A stretch of 64,000 nt of DNA. It comes from Marilutibacter penaei (GTDB taxonomy: Bacteria; Pseudomonadota; Gammaproteobacteria; Xanthomonadales; Xanthomonadaceae). Below, one piece after another: positions 1 through 7,953 of the stretch. Under the pieces are notes generated by a model, which was given only the letters and a program-made list of their open reading frames with translations, was not told where the DNA came from and made no database searches. A program made the translations under genes and the position numbers. Each line of letters opens with the position of its first letter. The first letter of the stretch is position 1. Location of the stretch: NCBI RefSeq assembly GCF_014145395.1, contig NZ_JACHTE010000009.1, positions 29,075 through 93,074 of the forward strand, written 5' to 3'.

Positions 1-316
1 GCAGGCCACCGAACACGATGATCCGCGGCTGCCGGAGGCTTGCGAGCAGGTGGACCTCGCGATCCCCGGCATCGACCACCGACGGGCCATTCAGTCCAAT
101 GGGCGACGGCACCCGCGTCGATGGCGGCAGGCCATGCTCCCGGGCATGCGACTCCAGGAAGCGACGCGTCGCTTCCTCGATCGCGTCGATCGCATCCTGC
201 TCGTCCCAGCCCTGCTCCACCAGCGGTCCGAGCACGGCCTCGGGCGGATGCCCTGCGCGCACCTGCTCGAGGATCCATTGCTCAAGGCCGGGACTGAGTT
301 CTGTTGCCACGTTCAT
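1..316 (-). CDS. 2OG-Fe(II) oxygenase (prolyl 4-hydroxylase-like), N-terminal part
   Basis: An open frame of about 105 codons starts at the ATG complementary to 314-316 and runs off the left edge. The visible protein begins MNVATELSPGLEQWILEQV, continues with an acidic helical segment, and reaches QPRIIVFGGL at the edge. That short motif just before the catalytic domain resembles the start of xanthomonad 2-oxoglutarate/Fe(II) dioxygenases annotated as prolyl 4-hydroxylase alpha-like. The His/Asp metal ligands would lie outside the window, so catalysis cannot be checked. It is divergent from the lipoprotein gene, and a Pho-box-like repeat points towards it. The family call rests on resemblance of the N-terminus only. 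Confidence 0.5.
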   Translation of the reverse strand, partial: MNVATELSPGLEQWILEQVRAGHPPEAVLGPLVEQGWDEQDAIDAIEEATRRFLESHAREHGLPPSTRVPSPIGLNGPSVVDAGDREVHLLASLRQPRIIVFGGL

Positions 317-404
317 GCGCACCACGCATCCGGAAGGGAATCGATCGCGAGCGATAAGCGCCCACTTTCCGTCATCCGGATGACATTTCGATGTCGGTTT
401 TCAC

Positions 405-422
405 ATGACGTTCCGGTGACAC
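405..422 (-). promoter_or_regulatory. Pho-box-like direct repeat facing the oxygenase gene
   Basis: On the minus strand this reads GTGTCAC, a 4-base spacer CGGA, then ACGTCAT: two 7-mers with the 11-base period of PhoB boxes (consensus CTGTCAT-n4-CTGTCAT). It lies about 90 bases upstream of the oxygenase start. No good -10 hexamer is seen 10 bases downstream, which lowers confidence. Confidence 0.4.
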
Positions 423-448
423 CGTCGCGCATGAAACAAACGTGATCG

Positions 449-482
449 GTGAAACCCGGTTGTCACAACACAAATCTATAAC
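449..482 (+). promoter_or_regulatory. Candidate PhoB-dependent promoter of the lipoprotein-TonB receptor pair
   Basis: A repeat GTGAAAC-CCGG-TTGTCAC (449-466) is followed after exactly 10 bases by a -10-like TATAAC (477-482). In PhoB promoters the box takes the place of the -35 and ends about 10 bases before the -10, so the geometry fits. The second half-site is strong and the first is weak. Transcription would start near 489, leaving a 5' leader of about 195 bases. Confidence 0.5.
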
Positions 483-684
483 TTCTCGCCGAATCGCTGG
501 CGCCACGGCGTACTCGCCGCGCCCAAAGGAACGGCCGCGACGAACCGGCGCCTTTCGCCCCGGGGTCCGGGCATCGCACTTCGCAGGCGGCGCGATGGAT
601 CCCAAGTGGAACGGATGCCACCCACGCGGTTCCCCCTTGCCGGGGACGTGATTGAACCAACCCACTCGATCGGAGATACAGCGA
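483..684 (+). other. 5' leader of the lipoprotein gene
   Basis: About 200 bases lie between the proposed -10 and the chosen start codon. A GGAG Shine-Dalgarno (672-675) stands 9 bases before the ATG at 685. I see no protein frame of its own, no recognised riboswitch and no terminator hairpin with a T-tract here. Confidence 0.4.
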
Positions 685-2124
685 ATGACTTCCCGCAATA
701 ACTGCAAGACGCTGCTGATGACCTTCGGCGCGGTCCTTGCGCTGAGCGCCTGTGGTGGCGGAGCCGACCGCGTCGCCTCGCCGGGCGAAGGCTCTTTCCC
801 GCCGGCGCCGCCGCCGGTGACGCCGCCGCCCGTGACTCCGCCTCCGGTCACCCCGCCGCCGACCGGCGCCTCCTGCCCGAGCGGCACCACCGACGTGGGC
901 GAGGTCGCAGGCCTCAAGAACTGCGAGCTGCCGGCCCGCATCATCGGCGATTTCACGCTCGAGAACCTCGAAGGCGTCGTCTACTCGCTCAACGGACGCA
1001 CCGATGTGGGCGAGGACATGGGCGGCGACGTCGCCAATCCCTACCCGCAGGCCCGCCAGGGCATCCTGCGCATCGAGCCGGGCGTGACGCTGTTCGGTTC
1101 CGCCGGCGCCGACTTCCTGATGGTCAACCGCGGCTCGCAGATCTTCGCCGAAGGCACGGCCGCTGAGCCCATCGTGATGACCAGCCGCGAGAGCGTCGAG
1201 GGCACCACCGACGTCAATTCGATCGGGCAGTGGGGCGGCCTGGTCCTGCTGGGCCGTGCCGCGATCAGCACCTGCCCGGGCACCGCGCAGCCGGGCAGCG
1301 CGACCTGCGAGGCGCAGGTCGAGGGCGCCAACGGCTTCTTCGGCGGCAACGACGATGCCGACAACACCGGCGTGCTGCGCTACGTCCGCGTGATGCACTC
1401 CGGCTTCGAAGTGCTGCCCGACGTGGAGCTCAACGGCATCACCATGGCCGGCCTCGGCAGCGGCACCACCGTTGAGTACGTGCAGGTCCACAACAGTTCG
1501 GACGACGGCATCGAGTGGTTCGGCGGCAAGGTCAACTCCAAGTACCTCGTGATGACCGGCATCGACGACGACAGCTTCGATACCGACTCGGGCTTCCGCG
1601 GCGCGATCCAGTTCGGCCTGATCGTGCAGCGCGATGGCGGCGGCGACCGCGTCAACGAGATGAGCTCGCAGGACCTGCCCTACCGCTCGAACCCGGTCAT
1701 TGCCAACGTCACCTTCGTCAGCAAGGGCCACGACAACGTGGTCGTGCTGAACCAGGGGACCTTGGTCAACTACTACAACGCCGTGTTCACCGGCGGCAAC
1801 CCGGCCTGCATCGAGTTCCAGTCGGCCACGACCGAGGGCACCTTCGACTCCACCTATGCCTCCTGCGACACGCCGTTCGCGGGCGGTGCGGGTGGTGCCG
1901 AGGAAGCCGCGTTCAACGCCGGCACCAACAACTCGACCGGTGCATCGTCGCTGACCGACGGCTTCGTCAATGGCGCCAACGAGTCGGCGGTGCCGGCCTT
2001 CACCGGACTGTCCTCGGTCAACGCCTTCTTCGAGGACGTCGACTACATCGGTGCCGTCAAGGACGCCGGCGACACCTGGTGGGAAGGCTGGACCTGCGGC
2101 CTGACCGCGGCCGATCCCTGCTGA
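685..2124 (+). CDS. Surface/secreted beta-helix-like lipoprotein (possible ElpS-like type II substrate)
   Basis: This 479-residue protein has a lipoprotein signal peptide with lipobox LSAC (lipidated Cys at residue 23, followed by Gly, so not an inner-membrane retention signal). A proline-rich linker of TPPPV repeats (about 38-62) leads to a large domain rich in short Gly/Asn beta-turn motifs, including [12 protein letters not shown], typical of right-handed beta-helix proteins found beside TonB receptors. I chose ATG 685 over an upstream in-frame TTG at 652 because of the GGAG site and the lipobox position. Its place upstream of a TonB receptor and a type II secretion operon, behind a Pho-like promoter, recalls the phosphate-starvation lipoprotein ElpS of Caulobacter. 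That link is inference. No enzymatic motif was recognised. Confidence 0.7.
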   Translation: MTSRNNCKTLLMTFGAVLALSACGGGADRVASPGEGSFPPAPPPVTPPPVTPPPVTPPPTGASCPSGTTDVGEVAGLKNCELPARIIGDFTLENLEGVVYSLNGRTDVGEDMGGDVANPYPQARQGILRIEPGVTLFGSAGADFLMVNRGSQIFAEGTAAEPIVMTSRESVEGTTDVNSIGQWGGLVLLGRAAISTCPGTAQPGSATCEAQVEGANGFFGGNDDADNTGVLRYVRVMHSGFEVLPDVELNGITMAGLGSGTTVEYVQVHNSSDDGIEWFGGKVNSKYLVMTGIDDDSFDTDSGFRGAIQFGLIVQRDGGGDRVNEMSSQDLPYRSNPVIANVTFVSKGHDNVVVLNQGTLVNYYNAVFTGGNPACIEFQSATTEGTFDSTYASCDTPFAGGAGGAEEAAFNAGTNNSTGASSLTDGFVNGANESAVPAFTGLSSVNAFFEDVDYIGAVKDAGDTWWEGWTCGLTAADPC

Positions 2125-2131
2125 CCGCGAT

Positions 2132-2222
2132 GCCCGCGACCGCTCTGGGGGTCGCGGGCAGGAAGCGGGGCCGTCTGTCCGTGGCCCCGCTCCACACGAT
2201 GCCGCGGTCCGCCCGCGGCATC
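2132..2222 (+). repeat. Three consecutive hairpins between lipoprotein and receptor genes
   Basis: Three perfect inverted repeats stand in a row: 2132-2141 with 2150-2159 (10 bp), 2165-2172 with 2183-2190 (8 bp), and 2198-2207 with 2213-2222 (10 bp). None is followed by a T-tract. They could act as an intercistronic processing or stability element, giving more lipoprotein than receptor message, or as a weak terminator. Confidence 0.55.
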
Positions 2223-2263
2223 GGTCCATCGGACGCTCCGGACTCCATCAAAGGCAGCCAGTC

Positions 2264-4942
2264 ATGAATCTCAACCTTGCCCACACGGGCCTGTTCCTCG
2301 CCATCGCCGCGCTGCTTGCACCCGCTCCGGTGCGCGCGCAGGACGCCAGCACGGCCGACGCCGTCCCGCCGCAACCGCAGGCACAGGAACCCGCCACCGA
2401 ACTCGACGCCGTGCAGGTGCGCGGCGCCTACATCCCGCAGCCCATGCTGACCAGCTCCGCGGTGATGACCCACGTCTCGCGCGAGGACCTGGACCGCCAG
2501 GGCGACAGCACTGCCGCCGATGCACTGGTACGCGTCGCCGGCCTGGCCGTGGACCAGGGCAAGTACGTGTACGTGCGCGGCCTCAACGAGCGTTACTCCT
2601 CCGCCCTCCTGAACAACTCGCCGCTGCCCAGCCCCGAGCCGCTGAAGCGCGTGGTCCCGCTGGACCTGTTCCCGACCAACGTCCTCGACACCGTGGAGGT
2701 GGTCAAGACCTACTCCGCGCGCTACCCGGGCGAGTTCGGCGGCGGCACGATCAACCTGACCAGCGCCGTGGTGCCCGACCAGCCGTTCCTGAAGCTCAAG
2801 ATCGGCATGGGCGGCAACAGCGAGACGACCGGCCAGCCCGGCCTGAGCCACTACGGCGGTGGCGCCTCAGACTTCTTCGGTTTCGATGACGGCACCCGCA
2901 AGATGCCGGGCGAACTGCAGGACGCCCTGGCCACCGGAAACCGCGTCACACCCGGCCCCGACTTCACCGACGCGGAGGTGAAGCGGATCGCGATGAGTTT
3001 CACCAACGCACCGCTGAACCTGCTGCAGACCACCGACCACGTCGATCCTGACTACGAGTACGAGATCACCGCCGGCAACGCCTTCGACGTGGGCGAGACG
3101 TCGCGCCTCGGCCTGGTGGCCACGGCCTCGCTGAAGAACCGCTGGCGCACCCAGGTGGGCGTGCAGCAGGACGGCGCGGTCGAAGCCGGCTCGATGGCGG
3201 TCCAGAGCGACTACGACTTCCTGTCGACGACCAACAACGCCACGGTGAACGGCCTCGTCGGCGCGACGCTGCAGACCGAGAACCATACGATCGGCCTGAT
3301 GACCATGTACGTGCACGACACGGACAAGGAAACGCGCAGCACGGAGGGCTACAGCCTGCTGACCGGCGACAACATCCGGGACGACGTGACCCGCTGGTAC
3401 GAGCGCGAGCTCATCAACACGCAGGCGACCGGCAAGCATGTGTTCGGCGAGTTCCGCGACCTGACCATCGACTGGCGCGCGGGCCATTCGCGCGCGAGCC
3501 TGGACGCCCCCTACGACAAGGGCTTCCGTTGGCGCGAGGACGCCTACGGGAACTGGTTCCACGATGCGTCCCAGGCCCAGAACTACACCCGTTTCAGCCA
3601 GGTCGACGAGCGCGTGGACTCGGCCGGCGTCGACGCGGCCTGGCGCCTCCCGGTGGAAATGGACCTGTACCTGAACTTCGGCGGCGCCTGGTCGGACACC
3701 GAGCGCAACGCGCTCTCGCGCGAGTTCCGCCTGCTCTCGCTGGGCAACCTGCCCTTCCAGTACCGCTACCTGCGACCGGACTTCCTGCTGTCCGATTACG
3801 TGATCAGCCAGGGCTACCTGACGCTGCGCGAGACCACCGGCGGCACCGGTGCCGCGGCCTACGACGGCCGCCTGGAGACAAGCGCGCTGTACGTCGAAGC
3901 CGAGTCCCAGCTCAACGACTACCTGCGTGCCACCCTCGGCGTCCGCTACGAGGACGCGACCCAGTCGGTGGACCCGATCGACCTGTTCGACCAGGGCCAG
4001 CCCCTGCCGACCGCCGCGCCGCTGGAGAACGACTACTTCCTGCCGGCGGCGACGCTGACCTGGAACTTCGCCGACAACCAGCAACTGCGCTTCGGCGCGT
4101 CCAAGACCATCGCCCGCCCGCAGTTCCGCGAGCTGGCGCCGCAGCAGTACCTCGACCTCGACAGCGATCGCCTGGTGATCGGCAACCCGTTCCTGGTCGA
4201 CAGCGAACTGGTCAACCTGGACGCACGCTACGAGTGGTACTTCGATCGTGGCGAATACTTCAGCGCCGGCGTGTTCTACAAGGACATCGACAAGCCGGTC
4301 GAGACCGTCCTGAACGGCCGTACCGGTTCCAGCTGGCAACAGAGCTTCATCAACGCGCCCGGTGCGGTGGTGTATGGCCTGGAGCTGGACTTCCGCCAGT
4401 ACTACGGCAGCCCGTTCGAATGGACCGGCGACAGCCGCTTCTTCGTGGCCGCCAACTACACCTGGTCGGACTCGGAAGTGCAGGTCGACGACGACGACGT
4501 GGCCTATACGCTGGCCGGCAACGGCAACCCGCAGCCGGCGTCCGAACTGGTGATGGACGGCAGTCGCCTGCAGGGCCAATCGGAGCACCTGGCCAACCTC
4601 CAGCTTGGCATCGAGAGCCTGTCCACGGGCAGCCAGGCGACCCTGCTGGTGGGCTATGCGAGCGAGCGCATCAACGCCCGCGGCATCAACGGCTTCGACC
4701 CCGCCACCGGCCAGATCACCGTGGTCCAGCCGGACTACGTGCAGGAACCGGGCACGACGGTCGACCTCGTCCTGAACAAGTTCTTCAACCTGTGGGACGT
4801 GGACATGGAGATCTCGTTCGAGGCCCGCAACATCCTCGGCGCCGAGTACCAGGAGGTCCAGAGCTACGGCGGCGGCACGGCCGACGTGATGCGCTATGAC
4901 CTCGGCACCAGCTACATGCTGAGCCTGTCCGCCTCCTTCTGA
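2264..4942 (+). CDS. TonB-dependent outer-membrane receptor
   Basis: This 892-residue receptor has a Sec signal peptide (about 1-25, ending VRAQD), a TonB-box-like stretch near residues 45-52 (LDAVQVRG), a plug domain (about 55-170) containing the motifs YVRGLNERYSS and GEFGGGTINLTS, and a long beta-barrel that ends in the terminal aromatic signature SLSASF. There is no N-terminal STN signalling domain, so it probably transports rather than signals through an ECF factor. It follows the lipoprotein after 139 bases and precedes a strong terminator, suggesting a two-gene unit. The substrate cannot be read from the sequence. Context suggests phosphate or a phosphorylated compound, but siderophore or glycan uptake remain possible. 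Confidence 0.85.
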   Translation: MNLNLAHTGLFLAIAALLAPAPVRAQDASTADAVPPQPQAQEPATELDAVQVRGAYIPQPMLTSSAVMTHVSREDLDRQGDSTAADALVRVAGLAVDQGKYVYVRGLNERYSSALLNNSPLPSPEPLKRVVPLDLFPTNVLDTVEVVKTYSARYPGEFGGGTINLTSAVVPDQPFLKLKIGMGGNSETTGQPGLSHYGGGASDFFGFDDGTRKMPGELQDALATGNRVTPGPDFTDAEVKRIAMSFTNAPLNLLQTTDHVDPDYEYEITAGNAFDVGETSRLGLVATASLKNRWRTQVGVQQDGAVEAGSMAVQSDYDFLSTTNNATVNGLVGATLQTENHTIGLMTMYVHDTDKETRSTEGYSLLTGDNIRDDVTRWYERELINTQATGKHVFGEFRDLTIDWRAGHSRASLDAPYDKGFRWREDAYGNWFHDASQAQNYTRFSQVDERVDSAGVDAAWRLPVEMDLYLNFGGAWSDTERNALSREFRLLSLGNLPFQYRYLRPDFLLSDYVISQGYLTLRETTGGTGAAAYDGRLETSALYVEAESQLNDYLRATLGVRYEDATQSVDPIDLFDQGQPLPTAAPLENDYFLPAATLTWNFADNQQLRFGASKTIARPQFRELAPQQYLDLDSDRLVIGNPFLVDSELVNLDARYEWYFDRGEYFSAGVFYKDIDKPVETVLNGRTGSSWQQSFINAPGAVVYGLELDFRQYYGSPFEWTGDSRFFVAANYTWSDSEVQVDDDDVAYTLAGNGNPQPASELVMDGSRLQGQSEHLANLQLGIESLSTGSQATLLVGYASERINARGINGFDPATGQITVVQPDYVQEPGTTVDLVLNKFFNLWDVDMEISFEARNILGAEYQEVQSYGGGTADVMRYDLGTSYMLSLSASF

Positions 4943-4967
4943 GTCCGGACAGGGGGTTGACCACGCG

Positions 4968-4998
4968 AAAGGCCCGGGCCCATCCCGGGCCTTTCTGC
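4968..4998 (+). terminator. Rho-independent terminator after the TonB receptor
   Basis: An 11-bp perfect stem (4968-4978 with 4984-4994) with a 5-base loop ends in TTTC. It separates the receptor gene from gspC, so the secretion operon probably has its own promoter or depends on read-through. Confidence 0.75.
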
Positions 4999-5092
4999 AT
5001 TTCATGTGTCAGATGAAGTCAAACGGTCACGAATCCGTCTCATCCTGTTCGCGGCGCTGAAATGTCGCGCCCGACGCCCACCGGATGCCCTC

Positions 5093-5899
5093 GTGCCGCT
5101 TGCCGCCCACTTCGACCGCGAACGCCTCGCCGCCGCCATGCCCTCCTGGCTGGCGGTCGCCCTGGTGCTCATGCTCGCCTGGCAGGTCGCGCGCCTGTTC
5201 TGGATGCTCGCGGTGCCGCCGGCGCCGTGGGGCACGCCTTCCGCGCCTCCGGAGACCGGCGCGCTGCGCGCGGACGCCTTCCATCCCACCGCCGGCGCGG
5301 CGGATGGGACGCCCCCCCAGGCCTCGGCAGGCGGGTATCGGCTGCTCGGGGTACGGGCGGCGATCGATGGCCGGCCCGACAGCGCGTCGGCGATCCTGGC
5401 CGGGCCGGGGGGCACACAGGCCGCGTACCGCATCGGCGACGCCCTGGATGGCGGCGCACGGCTGCTGGAGGTCGGTCGCGACTATGTGCGGCTCCAGGTC
5501 GGCGGTCGCGCACAGCGCCTCGACATGGCGCGCCCTTCGGACGCCGCCCCGCCGCGAAGCACGCCCGCCGCGCCCGCACCGGCCGCGCGCGTGGCCGCGC
5601 CAACCGCACCGCCCCCGGCAGGCACCTCCAACGTCGCACCGGCGGACCTCCTGTCCGCCGCCGGCCTTCGGGCCGACCTCGAAGGCGGCTATGCGCTGAC
5701 CCCACGGGGCGACGGCGGCATGTTCCGCAAGGCGGGACTGCAGCCTGGCGACGTCCTGGTCGCGATCGACGGCCAGCCCCTGGACCTGGAACGACTGCGC
5801 GGCCTGGAGTCCGAACTCGGGGCCCGACAGAACGCCGAACTCACCATCCGACGCGGCGACCAGACCCGCACCCTCATCCTGCAGGCCGACCCACCTTGA
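5093..5899 (+). CDS. gspC: Type II secretion inner-membrane protein GspC
   Basis: GspC links the inner-membrane platform to the secretin. From GTG 5093 it has 268 residues: a short cytoplasmic N-terminus, one membrane helix (WLAVALVLMLAWQVARLFWM), the periplasmic homology region (around YRLLGVRAAIDGRP), a Pro/Ala-rich linker and a C-terminal PDZ domain (GMFRKAGLQPGDVLVAIDG). The start is uncertain. An in-frame GTG at 5006 would overlap the promoter region and add a poorly typical N-terminus, while ATG 5138 is a shorter alternative. It is the first gene of the gspC-N operon, the gene order of the xanthomonad xcs cluster. Confidence 0.85.
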   Translation: MPLAAHFDRERLAAAMPSWLAVALVLMLAWQVARLFWMLAVPPAPWGTPSAPPETGALRADAFHPTAGAADGTPPQASAGGYRLLGVRAAIDGRPDSASAILAGPGGTQAAYRIGDALDGGARLLEVGRDYVRLQVGGRAQRLDMARPSDAAPPRSTPAAPAPAARVAAPTAPPPAGTSNVAPADLLSAAGLRADLEGGYALTPRGDGGMFRKAGLQPGDVLVAIDGQPLDLERLRGLESELGARQNAELTIRRGDQTRTLILQADPP

Positions 5900-7953
5900 A
5901 CCGACGCATCATCACCGCCTGCCTGATCGGCGCCCTGCTCCTCCAGCCCATGGGGACGCTGCCCGCACAGGACCGGGGCACGGCGAACGAAGCCCTGAAT
6001 GTCCAGAATGCCGACATCCGGGCGTTCATCCAGGACGTCGCCCGCGCCACCGGCACCACCTTCATCGTCGATCCGCAGGTGCAGGGGACGGTGAACGTCA
6101 GCCGCGAGCAGCCGATGTCCGAACAGGAACTGCTCGGCGTGTTGCTGGCGGTCCTTCGCGCGAACGGCCTGGTGGCGATCCCCGCCGGCGGTGGCGCCTA
6201 CCGGGTGGTGCCCGACGACACCGCCGCCCAGCAACCCGGCTCCGCGGGCGGATCGTCGCTGGGTTTCGCCACCCAGGTGATCCCGTTGCGTACGGTGGAC
6301 GCCCGCATCGCCGCGGAGACGCTGAAGCCGCTCGTCGGCCGCGGTGGCGTGGTGCTGCCCATGCCGCAGAGCAACAGCCTGCTCGTGGCGGACTACGCCG
6401 ACAACCTGCGTCGCATCCGCCAATTGATCGCCCAGGTCGACAGCGACCGCGCCTCGATCGACACGGTCACCCTGCGCAACAGCTCGGCCCGGGAGATCGC
6501 CGCGACCGTGGGGCAGCTGTTCGGGGTGGGTGGCGAAGGTGGCAATCCCGCGCTTTCGATCCTGCCGGTGGAAAGCAGCAACTCCGTCGTCATCCGGGGC
6601 GACAACGCACTGATCCAGCGCGTGGCCCAGATGGTCATGGAACTGGACCGTCGCGCGGAGAGCAGCGGCGACGTGCGCGTGGTGAAGCTGCGCCATGCCA
6701 ATGCCGAGGAGCTCCTGCCGGTCCTCCAGCAATTGATCGGCCAATCGAACGGCGACGCGCCACGCGGCGACCAGCCCGTCGACACGGCGGTATCCACCGC
6801 CGACGCCCAGATCATCAGCGGCACGTCCGGGAAGCGGCCCACCATCGTCCGCTACCCGGGTTCCAACTCGCTCATCATCAACGCGGACCCGGAAACCCAG
6901 CGCACCCTGATGGCGGTCATCGAGCAGCTCGATACGCGCCGGGAACAGGTGCTGGTGGAAGCCATCGTGGTGGAGATCTCCGACGAGGCCGCCAAGGAAC
7001 TCGGCGTGCAGTTCCTGCTGGCCGGCAAGGATGGCAACCTGCCCTTCGCCGCCACCCAGTACCCGAGCTCGGACGTCGGCATCATGAACCTCGCGGCGGG
7101 CGTGGCCGCGCAGCAGAAGGACGATGACAGCGCGATCGGCGAACTGGCCAAGCGTGCCGCGGTGCAGTCGCTGCTGGGCCTGACCGGGGGCCTCGCCGGC
7201 CTCGCCGGCAGCAGCGGTGATGCGGTCTTCGGCATGATCATCAACGCGGTGAAATCCGATACCGGATCGAACCTGCTCTCCACGCCGTCGATCCTCACCC
7301 TCGACAACGAGGAGGCCCGCATCCTGGTGGGCCAGGAAGTGCCGATCACCACCGGCGAAGTGCTCGGCAACGACAACAGCAACCCGTTCCGCACCATCCA
7401 GCGACAGGACGTCGGCATCCAGCTGGAGGTCAAGCCGCAGGTCAACAGCGGCGGCGGCATCACCCTGTTCCTGCGACAGGAGGTGTCGTCCATCGCGGGT
7501 CCGGTGAGCGCCGATTTCAGCGAGCTGGTGCTCAACAAGCGCGAGATCGAAACCCGGGTGCAGGTGGACGATGGCGCCATCGTCGTGCTCGGGGGCCTGC
7601 TCGACCAGGCCGATCGCCTGACCGTGGACAAGATCCCGGGGCTGGGCGACATCCCGGTGATCGGCGGGTTGTTCCGCAGCACCTCCCGGCAGAACACCCA
7701 GCGCAACCTCGTGGTCTTCATACGCCCGAGCATCATCCGCGATGGCGTGGATGCGCAGCGCGCCACCGCCCAGCGCTACGACTACATACGGAACGTGCAG
7801 CTCCAGTCGCAGGATGCGGAAGGACAGCGCGCGGCGCTCGACGCGCTGGTCGAGGAATACCTGCGGGCCAGCCCGCCGGTGCAGCCGCCCAGCCCGGTGC
7901 CCAGCCTGCCCCCCGCATCCGAAGTCGCGCCCCGGGAGGCGTCGCGACCGTGA
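5896..7953 (+). CDS. gspD: Type II secretion outer-membrane secretin GspD
   Basis: This 685-residue secretin forms the outer-membrane channel. It begins at TTG 5896, which overlaps the gspC stop (TTGA), and has a signal peptide (RRIITACLIGALLLQPMG...AQ). The N0 domain (about 30-105) and repeated N1-N3 domains precede the secretin core, with LDNEEARILVGQEVPI near 468-483 and DIPVIGGLFRS near 585. The C-terminus is a proline-rich tail without an obvious pilotin-binding S domain, and no pilotin gene is nearby. Start choice rests on the signal peptide beginning immediately after the overlap. Confidence 0.93.
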   Translation: MNRRIITACLIGALLLQPMGTLPAQDRGTANEALNVQNADIRAFIQDVARATGTTFIVDPQVQGTVNVSREQPMSEQELLGVLLAVLRANGLVAIPAGGGAYRVVPDDTAAQQPGSAGGSSLGFATQVIPLRTVDARIAAETLKPLVGRGGVVLPMPQSNSLLVADYADNLRRIRQLIAQVDSDRASIDTVTLRNSSAREIAATVGQLFGVGGEGGNPALSILPVESSNSVVIRGDNALIQRVAQMVMELDRRAESSGDVRVVKLRHANAEELLPVLQQLIGQSNGDAPRGDQPVDTAVSTADAQIISGTSGKRPTIVRYPGSNSLIINADPETQRTLMAVIEQLDTRREQVLVEAIVVEISDEAAKELGVQFLLAGKDGNLPFAATQYPSSDVGIMNLAAGVAAQQKDDDSAIGELAKRAAVQSLLGLTGGLAGLAGSSGDAVFGMIINAVKSDTGSNLLSTPSILTLDNEEARILVGQEVPITTGEVLGNDNSNPFRTIQRQDVGIQLEVKPQVNSGGGITLFLRQEVSSIAGPVSADFSELVLNKREIETRVQVDDGAIVVLGGLLDQADRLTVDKIPGLGDIPVIGGLFRSTSRQNTQRNLVVFIRPSIIRDGVDAQRATAQRYDYIRNVQLQSQDAEGQRAALDALVEEYLRASPPVQPPSPVPSLPPASEVAPREASRP

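Noticed and set aside
652-684. TTG 652 as start of the lipoprotein
   Set aside because: It would add 11 residues before the signal peptide and ignore the GGAG site placed correctly for ATG 685.
463-2229. A 588-codon minus-strand frame opposite the lipoprotein
   Set aside because: Low-complexity antisense composition, no motifs; the plus-strand frame has a lipobox and conserved strings.
2867-5005. A 712-codon open frame on the minus strand opposite the TonB receptor
   Set aside because: It mirrors the receptor codons, is rich in Val/Ala/Gly/His/Gln as expected from antisense of GC-rich genes, and has no recognisable domain. The plus-strand receptor has a signal peptide and family motifs.
5024-5041. 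Pho box upstream of gspC
   Set aside because: CGGTCAC-GAAT-CCGTCTC has the right spacing but a poor second half and no -10 at the expected distance; kept only as a weak possibility.
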